A stretch of 40,344 bases of DNA from Actinomycetes bacterium (GTDB lineage Bacteria; Actinomycetota; Actinomycetes; Actinomycetales; Demequinaceae), in NCBI GenBank assembly GCA_030428165.1, contig JAUIBG010000004.1, positions 1-40,344 of the forward strand, in the 5' to 3' direction. Under the pieces are notes generated by a model that worked only from the letters and a program-made list of their open reading frames with translations, had not been told where the DNA came from and did not search any database. Positions 23,336 to 30,237 of this stretch are shown in pieces. The translations under genes were made by a program, and so were the position numbers. Numbering within the stretch: position 1 is the stretch's first letter; each line of letters begins with the position of its first letter.

Positions 23336-24151
23336 CTAGCGGCGGTTACGGGCCACGGCGGCACCGCCGATGCCCATCGCGACCAGCAGGGCCAGTCCGG
23401 CTGCGGCCAGCGGGAGGGTCGAGCTCTCCTGCTCGCCCAGCAGGCCGCCGGTTCCGGTCGGGACGCCGCCGGGGGCGTCGGAGCCCACGGTCACGGTCTG
23501 CACGGCGAGGGCGAGGTTGCCGTCCTCGAGCGAGCCCCAGGCGTACACGATGGTGTTGACGCCGTCCTCGATCATCACGTCGGCGGGCCCGACGACCGGG
23601 TCGGTGGTGCCGGTCGCGGCGACGGCGGCCGAGTAGGTGTCTGCCGGGACGTCGCCCATGACCTCGTCAGGGTTCGCGAGGTTCGAGAACAGCACGGCGT
23701 CGCCCGCGAGGATGTCGACGGCCGGGGCTGCGGCGGTGTGGCGGACCGTCAGGCGGCCCTCACCCGCTGCCGTGGGCGCGAGGTCGTTGGTGAAGAGGCT
23801 CGCGGTCGGGTCGCCCTCGGCAGTGAGGTGAGCGACCGCCGTGTAGCTCATGTCGGCCTCGAGCGGCAGGTCGATCGGTCCGAGCACCGGCGAGGAGTCG
23901 TCGGCCGCGTCGGACGCAGTGATCGCCACCGAGTAGGTGCCGGGGTCGAGCGTCAGCGGACCGGCGAGGTCGCTGGGCGCGAAGTCGTCGAGCGTGAGCT
24001 CGCCGTTGACGTAGACGTCGACGGTCAGGTCGGGGATGCCGTGCAGGACCGACAGCTCGGCCTTGCCCTCCTCGACGGCGAGCGCGGGAGCCGCGACGCC
24101 GGCCGCCAGGGCGAGGCCGGCGGCAGCGGCGATGATGCCTGTGGTGCGCAT
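23336..24151 (-). CDS. DUF4397 surface protein
   Basis: A 271-residue exported protein. The signal peptide spans residues 1 to about 25 ('IAAAAGLALAAGVAAPALAVEEGKA'). Two DUF4397 repeats follow: 'ELSVLHGIPDLTVDVYVNGELTLDDF' (near 31) and 'GRLTVRHTAAAPAVDILAGDAVLFSNL' (near 132), each beta-rich. The C-terminus has a Gly/Thr-rich linker, a membrane helix 'LPLAAAGLALLVAMGIGGAAVA' and RNRR, so it is wall- or membrane-tethered. There is no LPXTG, only 'STLPLAAAG'. It is the first gene of the module with the class F sortase and SigK/RskA. The start at 24151 has a GGAGGA ribosome site. Function unknown. Confidence 0.85.
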   Translation of the reverse strand: MRTTGIIAAAAGLALAAGVAAPALAVEEGKAELSVLHGIPDLTVDVYVNGELTLDDFAPSDLAGPLTLDPGTYSVAITASDAADDSSPVLGPIDLPLEADMSYTAVAHLTAEGDPTASLFTNDLAPTAAGEGRLTVRHTAAAPAVDILAGDAVLFSNLANPDEVMGDVPADTYSAAVAATGTTDPVVGPADVMIEDGVNTIVYAWGSLEDGNLALAVQTVTVGSDAPGGVPTGTGGLLGEQESSTLPLAAAGLALLVAMGIGGAAVARNRR

Positions 24152-24203
24152 GATGCTTTCCTCCGTGGTTGATGTCTGGGCGTTCGCCCTCTGACACCCC
24201 CTA

Positions 24204-24231
24204 CTTCCGACGGGGACGGAGGTTTGGATGC
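24204..24231 (-). promoter_or_regulatory. Candidate SigK-type promoter upstream of DUF4397
   Basis: On the minus strand GCATCC (24231-24226), a 16-nt spacer and CGGAAG (24209-24204), close to the mycobacterial SigK consensus CCATCC-N15-18-CCGAAT. It lies about 55 bases before ATG 24151. It would let the downstream SigK-like factor drive its own operon. Confidence 0.4.
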
Positions 24232-24273
24232 AGCGATCTCAGGAATATCTCGAGGACCGCGCCGATGCCGGTG

Positions 24274-27200
24274 TCAGGCAGTCGGCACCGGCACCTCGTA
24301 GCGGCGCGGGGTTCCGAAACGGTGCGCCGTGATCGAGACCGCCTGCTCGCGCAGGAACGGCAGCATCTCGATGCGGCCGGCGGCCACGGGGGCGGCGGAG
24401 TAGACCGCGACGGCGGGCGTCCCGCCGAGCGCGTCGATCGTCGCGGCGGGCTCGACTCCCACCAGACGGACCCGGCCGCCCGCGGCGGACATACGCGCCG
24501 CGCGCTCGGCCCAGCTCTGCTCGCCCTCGACCACCAGCTCGACCCCGCGGTCGCGCAGCGCGGCCATGACGGGCTCGGGCAGCGCCTCGGTGAGGCTCAG
24601 CGCGGGTCGCGCACCGGCGCGCAGGCCGGCGGCGACGACGCGCAGCGTCTCGACGGGCGAGGCCGCACCGGCGCGGACCGTCACCGGCGTCGGGTGATAC
24701 CGGAAGGCGTTGATCTCGAACTCGAGGCCCGACGGGTCCGCGACCACGCCGAACTCCCGCTGCCAGGCGGCCGCGTCGGAGGCGAGCGCCGAACGCAGCC
24801 ACGCCACGGCATCGGCCCCGGCGCCGCACCGCTCGGCGAGGGACGCGAACTCCACGGCCAGCTCGTCGGCAGCCTCCGCTTCGGCCGCCGCGCCGGACGT
24901 GACCGGCGCATCCGACCACGTGCCGAGCGACGCCACGTAGGACGGCCCGCCCGCCTTGGTGCCCGTGCCCACCGCGGACTTCTTCCAGCCGCCGAACGGC
25001 TGCCGGCGCACGATCGCGCCCGTGATCGAGCGGTTCACATACAGATTGCCCGCCTGGACGCCTCCCATCCAGCGCTGGATCTCCTCCGTGTCGAGGCTGT
25101 GGAGGCCCGACGTGAGGCCGTAGTCCACGGCGTTGACCAGAGCGATCGCCTCGTCGAGCGTGTCGGCGGTCATGATGCCCATCACCGGACCGAAGTACTC
25201 GGTGAGGTGGAACTCGGATCCGGGCTGCACGCCGGTTCGGATGCCGGGCGTGAAGAGCACGTCGGAGCCGTCCACGGCGCGGGGCTCGAGCAGCCACTCC
25301 TGGCCGGACTCGAGCTCGGTGAGCGCCTTGGCGAGCTTGCCGCGCGGCGGCTCGATGACGGGACCGATGCGGCTGGCGGCCTCCCACGGGAGCCCCACCG
25401 GCATGGACGCGGCGGCGTCGACGAGCTGGCGACGGAAGCGCTCCGAGGTCGCGACGGAGCCGACGAGCACCACCAGCGACGAGGCCGAGCACTTCTGTCC
25501 GGCGTGGCCGAAGGCCGAGTACGCGACGTCCCTGGCGGCCAGGTCGAGGTCGGCGCTGGGCGTGACGATGATGGCGTTCTTGCCGGAGGTCTCGGCGAAC
25601 AGGCGCATCGAGGGCTTGAAGGAGCGGAACAGCGCGGCGGTCTCGTAGGCGCCGGTGAGGATCACCTGGTCGACGCCGTCGTGCGCGACGAGCCTCTCGC
25701 CCAGCTCCCTCTCGTCCACCCGGACGTACTGGAGCACTCCCTTGGGGGCGCCGGCCTCCGCGAGCGCGGCCAGCAGCGCCTCGGCGAGGACGGCGCCGGA
25801 GCGGTGGGCGGCCTCGGCGGGCTTGAGGATCGCGGCGGATCCGGCCGCGAGCGCGGCGAGCACGCCGCCCGCCGGAATAGCGACGGGGAAGTTCCACGGA
25901 GGCGTGACCAGCGTGACGGGCAGCGGCGAGAAGGTCGCGCCGTCGACGTCATTCAGTTCGAGGGCCGATGCGGCGTAGTAGTTCGCGAAGTCGATCGCCT
26001 CGGACACCTCCGCGTCGCCCTGCTCGATGACCTTGCCGGTCTCGTGGCCCATGACCTCGAGGAGCTCGGCGCGGCGGGCCTCGAGCTCGAGCGCGGCCTG
26101 GCGCAGAACGCGGGCGCGCTCGGCGGGGGCCCACGCACCCCAATCGGCCCCGGCGGCCCGGGCCGTCGCGACCGCGCCGTCCACAGCATCGGCCGTGGCG
26201 AGCCAGCCGGCTTCCGCTGTCTCGAGACCCAGAGTCGAGTGCTCCATGCGGGAGCGGATGCCGTCGGCCCAGCGCACGTTGGCGAGCACCGACGGGTCCG
26301 TGTCGGGCGCGTTGTCGAACTCCGCCTGCGGAGCGGTCGGGACGGCGCGGGGCGTGCGGCGGGCGGCCGGGACATCGGCCGGAATGAGTGCGAGCGACTG
26401 CGCGAAGCGCTCCCGCTCGCGGGCGAAGAGCTGCGGGTCATCGAGGTCGAAGACGGCGGACATGAAGTTCTCGTGGCTCGCGCCCTCCTCGAGCCGGCGG
26501 ATCAGGTACGCGATCGCGGTGTCGAAGTCGTGCGGTTCGACGATGGGCGTGTAGAGCAGGAGGCGGCCCACGGTGTCGCGCACGGCCGCCGCCTGCTGGG
26601 GCGCCATGCCCAGCAGCATCTCGACGTCGACGGCGTCGGTGACGCCGCGGTCGGTGGCGATCTCCCACGCGAGCGCCACGTCGAAGAGGTTGTGCCCGGC
26701 GACACCGATGCGGATGTTCGCCGCGTGCTCAGGGGTGAGCGCGTAGTTGAGCACCGCCTTGTAGGAGGCGTCGCTGTGCCCCTTGGACTCCCAGGTGGCG
26801 AGGGGCCAGCCGTGGAGCTCGGCGTCCACCTGCTCCATGGGCAGGTTCGCTCCCTTGACGACGCGCACCTTCACGGGCGCGCCGCCGTCCGCGACGCGCA
26901 TCCGTGCCCACTCCTGCAGGCGGATCATGCCGCCCAGGGCGTCGGGCAGGTAGGCCTGGAGCACGATGCCGGCCTCGAGGGACGGGTGCGACTCGAGGAT
27001 GCGCGTGAACACGGCGAGCGTGAGCTCGAGGTCCTTGTACTCCTCCATGTCGAGGTTGATGAAGGTGGGCGGGGTCTGCGCGGCGGCCGCCTCGTAGAGC
27101 GGGGCGAGGGCCTCGACCGCCTCGTCGACGGCAGCGTCGAATGCCCACGGCGTGTGCGGCGCGACGGTGGACGACACCTTGATCGAGACGTAGTCGACGT

Positions 27201-27789
27201 CGGGGCGCTCGATGAGCGCGCGGGTGCCTGCGAGGCGACGGCCCGCCTCCTCGTGGCCCAGGACGGCCTCGCCCAGGAGGTTGAGGTTGAGGCGGACCTG
27301 GCCGTGGCCGTCGCTCTTGAGGCGGTCGATCGCCTTGCCCAGTTGCGCGGGGCGCGCGTCGATGACGAGGTGGCGGAGCATCGAGCGCAGCACGCGGCGG
27401 GAGACCGGCACGATCACCGCGGGGGCAACGGGGGCGAGCAGGCCGCCGATGCGCACCGCAACCCGCCACGGCCACGACAGGAATCGCGGCGGCTTCGCGG
27501 CGATGCGCGCGAGGCTGCGCGCGGCCACCTTCACGTCCTCGGGGCGGATGACCTCGTCGACGAACGCGACGGAGAAGGCGAGCCCGTCCTCGTCGCGCAG
27601 GAGCGCGGCCAGGCGCTCGGCCGCCGCGTCGCTGGGCTTGGCCCTGGACGCCTCGAGCCATGCGCGCACCTGCGCGATCGCGTCGTTCTCGTGAGCGCGC
27701 AGATCGTCGGCGGCGGCGAGCTGCGGAGCGAAGTGCTCGGAGTCGTGCTCGGGGCTCTCGTACGGCGAGGCGTCGTGGACGGCGGTCAT
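24274..27789 (-). CDS. putA: Bifunctional proline dehydrogenase / L-glutamate gamma-semialdehyde dehydrogenase PutA
   Basis: A 1171-residue cytoplasmic enzyme oxidising proline to P5C with FAD and then to glutamate with NAD+. The proline dehydrogenase barrel covers about residues 120-460: 'VSIKVSSTVAP', 'INLDMEEYKDLELT', 'VLQAYLPDALGGM', 'VRVVKGANLPMEQ' and the terminal 'RIGVAGHNLFDVA'. The aldehyde dehydrogenase spans about 500-1000, with Glu733 in 'ETSGKNA' and Cys767 in 'FGHAGQKCSA', the 34-residue gap typical of the family. The last roughly 170 residues are the C-terminal extension. No N-terminal DNA-binding domain is present, so control must be external. The divergent LysR gene is the likely activator. 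The GAGGAG ribosome site supports ATG 27789. Confidence 0.96.
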   Translation of the reverse strand: MTAVHDASPYESPEHDSEHFAPQLAAADDLRAHENDAIAQVRAWLEASRAKPSDAAAERLAALLRDEDGLAFSVAFVDEVIRPEDVKVAARSLARIAAKPPRFLSWPWRVAVRIGGLLAPVAPAVIVPVSRRVLRSMLRHLVIDARPAQLGKAIDRLKSDGHGQVRLNLNLLGEAVLGHEEAGRRLAGTRALIERPDVDYVSIKVSSTVAPHTPWAFDAAVDEAVEALAPLYEAAAAQTPPTFINLDMEEYKDLELTLAVFTRILESHPSLEAGIVLQAYLPDALGGMIRLQEWARMRVADGGAPVKVRVVKGANLPMEQVDAELHGWPLATWESKGHSDASYKAVLNYALTPEHAANIRIGVAGHNLFDVALAWEIATDRGVTDAVDVEMLLGMAPQQAAAVRDTVGRLLLYTPIVEPHDFDTAIAYLIRRLEEGASHENFMSAVFDLDDPQLFARERERFAQSLALIPADVPAARRTPRAVPTAPQAEFDNAPDTDPSVLANVRWADGIRSRMEHSTLGLETAEAGWLATADAVDGAVATARAAGADWGAWAPAERARVLRQAALELEARRAELLEVMGHETGKVIEQGDAEVSEAIDFANYYAASALELNDVDGATFSPLPVTLVTPPWNFPVAIPAGGVLAALAAGSAAILKPAEAAHRSGAVLAEALLAALAEAGAPKGVLQYVRVDERELGERLVAHDGVDQVILTGAYETAALFRSFKPSMRLFAETSGKNAIIVTPSADLDLAARDVAYSAFGHAGQKCSASSLVVLVGSVATSERFRRQLVDAAASMPVGLPWEAASRIGPVIEPPRGKLAKALTELESGQEWLLEPRAVDGSDVLFTPGIRTGVQPGSEFHLTEYFGPVMGIMTADTLDEAIALVNAVDYGLTSGLHSLDTEEIQRWMGGVQAGNLYVNRSITGAIVRRQPFGGWKKSAVGTGTKAGGPSYVASLGTWSDAPVTSGAAAEAEAADELAVEFASLAERCGAGADAVAWLRSALASDAAAWQREFGVVADPSGLEFEINAFRYHPTPVTVRAGAASPVETLRVVAAGLRAGARPALSLTEALPEPVMAALRDRGVELVVEGEQSWAERAARMSAAGGRVRLVGVEPAATIDALGGTPAVAVYSAAPVAAGRIEMLPFLREQAVSITAHRFGTPRRYEVPVPTA

Positions 27790-27851
27790 GGGGGCTCCTC
27801 AACGTGGGTTTCCCTCAGTGTGGGGCCGCACTAACCATCGCGAAAAGCGGC

Positions 27852-27869
27852 TAGTTCCGTCGATGACTA
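27852..27869. promoter_or_regulatory. Candidate LysR-type operator between putA and its regulator
   Basis: TAGT-N10-ACTA (27852-27855, 27866-27869) is an interrupted dyad of the T-N11-A kind bound by LysR proteins, in the 109-base divergent gap. The arms are short, so the call is tentative. Confidence 0.3.
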
Positions 27870-27898
27870 TTCGAATCTGTCGATGCTAACGTGAGGAG

Positions 27899-28789
27899 AT
27901 GTTCGAGACCCGGCGCCTGCGGCTGCTCCACGAGCTCGCGCAGCGCGGCACGATCGCCGCGGTGGCCGAGGCGCTCTCCTACAGCCCCTCGACGGTGTCG
28001 CAGCAGCTGGCCGTCCTGGAGCGCGAGGCGGGAGTGCCGCTTCTCGAGGCCGACGGCAGGCGCGTGCGCCTCACCCCGCAGGGCAGGACGCTCGCGAGGC
28101 ACGCCGCCGCGATGCTCAACGCGGACGAGGCGGTGAGGGCTGCGCTCGTCGCCGACCACGCCGAGCACATCACGCTTCGCGTGGCCGCGATCCACACGTC
28201 GATCCATCCGCTTGTCTCGGCGGCGCTCGCCGCGCTGCGCGAGGCCGAGCCCGGCATCGACGTCACCGTGACGGCCACCGCGCCGGAGCACGGCCTCACC
28301 GAGCTGCGGGCGCGAGGCTTCGACCTGGTCATCGCGGAGCAGTACCCGGGTGCGACCCGCGGCTACTCCCCCGACCTGGAGCGCGACCTGCTGGGCCTCG
28401 ACCCCATCGCGCTGGCGGTGCCGCCGCACCTGGCAGCGTCGAGTCTCGCCGATGTCCGGGCGATGCCGTGGGTGATGGAGCCCGAGGGCACGGCCTCGCG
28501 CCAGTGGGCGACGCAGCAGTGCAGGGCTGCGGGGTTCGAGCCCGAGGTGGTCTTCGAGGTGGCGGACCCCCAGATCCACATGCAGCTCATCGCGGACGGC
28601 CACGCCGTCGGCCTGCTGCCGGGGCTGGTCTGGTCGCGGGGTGCGCCCGTCAGGGTCGTCCAGCTCAGCGACAGCCCCAGCCGCGAGCTGTTCGCGGCGA
28701 CGCGCGCGGCATCGGCCGGCTCCGTGCCGTTGGCGGCGCTCAGGCGCGCGCTGCGGGAGAGCCTGCTCGCGCTGCAGGGAGCGGACTGA
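27899..28789 (+). CDS. LysR family transcriptional regulator, likely of putA
   Basis: A 296-residue regulator. The N-terminal HTH 'RLRLLHELAQRGTIAAVAEALSYSPSTVSQQLAVLEREAGVPLLE' covers residues about 5-50. The rest is a substrate-binding effector domain ('VAAIHTSIHPLVSAALAALREAEPGI', 'HMQLIADGHAVGLLPGLV'). The start at 27899 follows GTGAGGAG. It is divergent from putA with 109 bases between, the classic LysR-target layout, so proline-responsive activation of putA is inferred. It is not clearly similar to any named regulator. Confidence 0.9.
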   Translation: MFETRRLRLLHELAQRGTIAAVAEALSYSPSTVSQQLAVLEREAGVPLLEADGRRVRLTPQGRTLARHAAAMLNADEAVRAALVADHAEHITLRVAAIHTSIHPLVSAALAALREAEPGIDVTVTATAPEHGLTELRARGFDLVIAEQYPGATRGYSPDLERDLLGLDPIALAVPPHLAASSLADVRAMPWVMEPEGTASRQWATQQCRAAGFEPEVVFEVADPQIHMQLIADGHAVGLLPGLVWSRGAPVRVVQLSDSPSRELFAATRAASAGSVPLAALRRALRESLLALQGAD

Positions 28790-28856
28790 ATCGTCCCCGA
28801 GTCGTGGGTGACGTCCCGGACTCCCCACCTGAGACCGGATCTGGGAGACTAGCGCC

Positions 28857-29162
28857 ATGATCAGTGCTGCCCTGCTCGACGTCGAGGCAATCCGCCGCGC
28901 GTGCGAGCACCACGGCGTCGCCAGGCTCCGAATCTTCGGATCCGCGCTCACTGATCGCTTTGAACCTGAATCGAGCGACGTCGACTTCCTGGTGGACTTC
29001 CTGCCTGAACGGGAGGACATGTTCGACGACTACTTCGACCTGAAGCTCGAGTTGGAGCGGATCGTGGGTCGCGGGGTCGACTTGGTCGATGCTGGCTCGA
29101 TTCGCAATCCATTCTTCAAGAAGTCTGCCCTCGGTAACGCGCAGGAGCTCTATGCGGCCTGA
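28857..29162 (+). CDS. MNT-type nucleotidyltransferase, MntA-like antitoxin
   Basis: A 101-residue minimal nucleotidyltransferase: Gly28-Ser29 in 'IFGSALTDRFEPESSDVDFLVDF', with Asp41 and Asp43 forming the GS-x10+-DxD metal site. Such MntA proteins pair with HEPN toxins (HepT) and, in characterised cases, neutralise them by adding AMP to the toxin. The end overlaps the HepT-like gene by 11 bases, as in canonical operons. Composition is slightly lower in GC than its neighbours, which fits transfer. No Shine-Dalgarno was seen. The antitoxin appears intact although the toxin is broken. Confidence 0.85.
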   Translation: MISAALLDVEAIRRACEHHGVARLRIFGSALTDRFEPESSDVDFLVDFLPEREDMFDDYFDLKLELERIVGRGVDLVDAGSIRNPFFKKSALGNAQELYAA

Positions 29163-29513
29163 GTCACGACTTGCCGGTCTCGTCTGGGACGCGCTCGAGT
29201 TCTCCCGCAACGCCCAGATCGCGGTCGGCGAGGCGACAGTCGCGGAGTTCCTCGAGGGCGGGGTGGTCCCTTGGGCGACCGAACGCCAGATCGAGCTGGT
29301 CGGGGAGGCACTCAGCAAGCTGAGGCAGGCTGCACCTGAGATCGCCGAGCGGTGCCGAACGTACACAAGATCATCGGCATGCGAAATGTCCTGATCCACG
29401 GCTACCTCGTCGTGAACCCCCGCATCGTGCATCGGGCTGCGACCGAACAGGTTCCCGAGCTGATTCCCGTTCTCGAAGCACTCTTGGCCGAGCTGGCACC
29501 GTCGGAGGGATAG
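29152..29513 (+). pseudogene. HepT-like HEPN toxin with a one-base deletion
   Basis: The frame from ATG 29152 reads HEPN-family sequence ('RLAGLVWDALEFSRNAQIAVG', 'VGEALSKLRQAAPEIAER') up to about 29352, then hits a stop at 29392. The rest of the gene continues in another frame from about 29353 to the stop at 29511: 'NVHKIIGMRNVLIHGYLVV' with the RNase motif RX4H (RNVLIH). Adding one G within GG at 29351-29352 joins both halves as ER-VPNVHKIIGMRN, exactly the family consensus. The gene is therefore frameshifted, or the base is a sequencing error. The intact product would be 120 residues. Confidence 0.85.
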
Positions 29514-29686
29514 CCGGTGCCCGGTGCAGGGCGACTGCGGCGAGTCGGGTGACGGGGCCAGATTGGGACCCGCAACTTCCAGAGAGTCCGAGATTGAGCC
29601 TGCGCGCACCGCAGCAGACGGACTAGCGCGGGGTCGACGATCGGAGCACAATCGGGATTGAGACGGCGAATACGAGGAGGACAACC

Positions 29687-29860
29687 GTGATCCGTGGACT
29701 GCTGACAGTCCTGCTGTGGATCCTCGCCACCGCGGTGCTGGTGCTCCTGCTCGGGGCGCTGGGCGGCATCGGCCCCCGCGAGCTGGGCCTCGCCGCCCTC
29801 GTCGCTCTGCCCATCGGATGGTTCGCCGCGAAGGCCGTCGTGCGAGGACGCCCGTCGTGA
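29687..29860 (+). CDS. 57-residue membrane protein of unknown function
   Basis: Starts at GTG 29687, which has a perfect AGGAGG 6 nt upstream, one of the best ribosome sites in the window. The product has two hydrophobic helices ('LLTVLLWILATAVLVLLLGAL' and 'LGLAALVALPIGWFAA') linked by a short Gly-rich turn, and ends in a short basic tail. No family is recognised. Its stop overlaps the GTG of the next gene (GTGA), so they form a coupled pair. The 173-base gap before it holds no clear promoter. Confidence 0.65.
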   Translation: MIRGLLTVLLWILATAVLVLLLGALGGIGPRELGLAALVALPIGWFAAKAVVRGRPS

Positions 29861-30237
29861 CGATTGCGCGAGTGGCGGCGGTCGTCGCCGCGACCACGCT
29901 CGCCCTGTCGGGTTGCGCCCTCGTCGTCACGCCCGAGCCTCCGAGCCCGACATCCGCGGAGCGCGAGGCCTTCGACAAGGCGGCCGACCTTATCATCGAG
30001 GCGATCGACGTCAGCCAACTCGAGCAGGACGGCGATCCCGCCGGCGCCGAGTGGTGCGTGGGGTTCGAGCTCAACGGCGGAGCCGAGGGCACCGAGATCC
30101 TGGTGACCACGGAGCCCGAATTCGAGGGCGTCGTGGGCGAAGCCGTGGACGCGGTCGCCGACCAGGTCCTCAACGACTACGGCTACACCGTCGCGTTCGA
30201 GGTCAGACCCGGCGACTGCGCGCTCGACGACGACTAG
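29857..30237 (+). CDS. 126-residue lipoprotein of unknown function
   Basis: GTG 29857 overlaps the previous gene by 4 bases. The signal peptide '[19 protein letters not shown]' ends in lipobox LSGC. The mature part has one Cys in '[10 protein letters not shown]' and one in 'PGDCALDDD', which could form a disulfide. No known domain is recognised. It converges on cellobiose phosphorylase, and the sequence CTAG at 30234-30237 provides the stop codon of both genes. Export to the membrane surface is the only inference. Confidence 0.7.
   Translation: MTIARVAAVVAATTLALSGCALVVTPEPPSPTSAEREAFDKAADLIIEAIDVSQLEQDGDPAGAEWCVGFELNGGAEGTEILVTTEPEFEGVVGEAVDAVADQVLNDYGYTVAFEVRPGDCALDDD

Noticed and set aside
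24169-27834. Open reading frame of over 1200 codons antisense to putA
   Set aside because: Mirrors the third-position GC of putA. The translation is Arg/Gly/His/Asp-rich with no domain, while putA is complete and well conserved.
29341-29400. Programmed ribosomal frameshift in HepT
   Set aside because: No slippery heptamer or following strong stem at the shift point. A single lost G explains the break fully.
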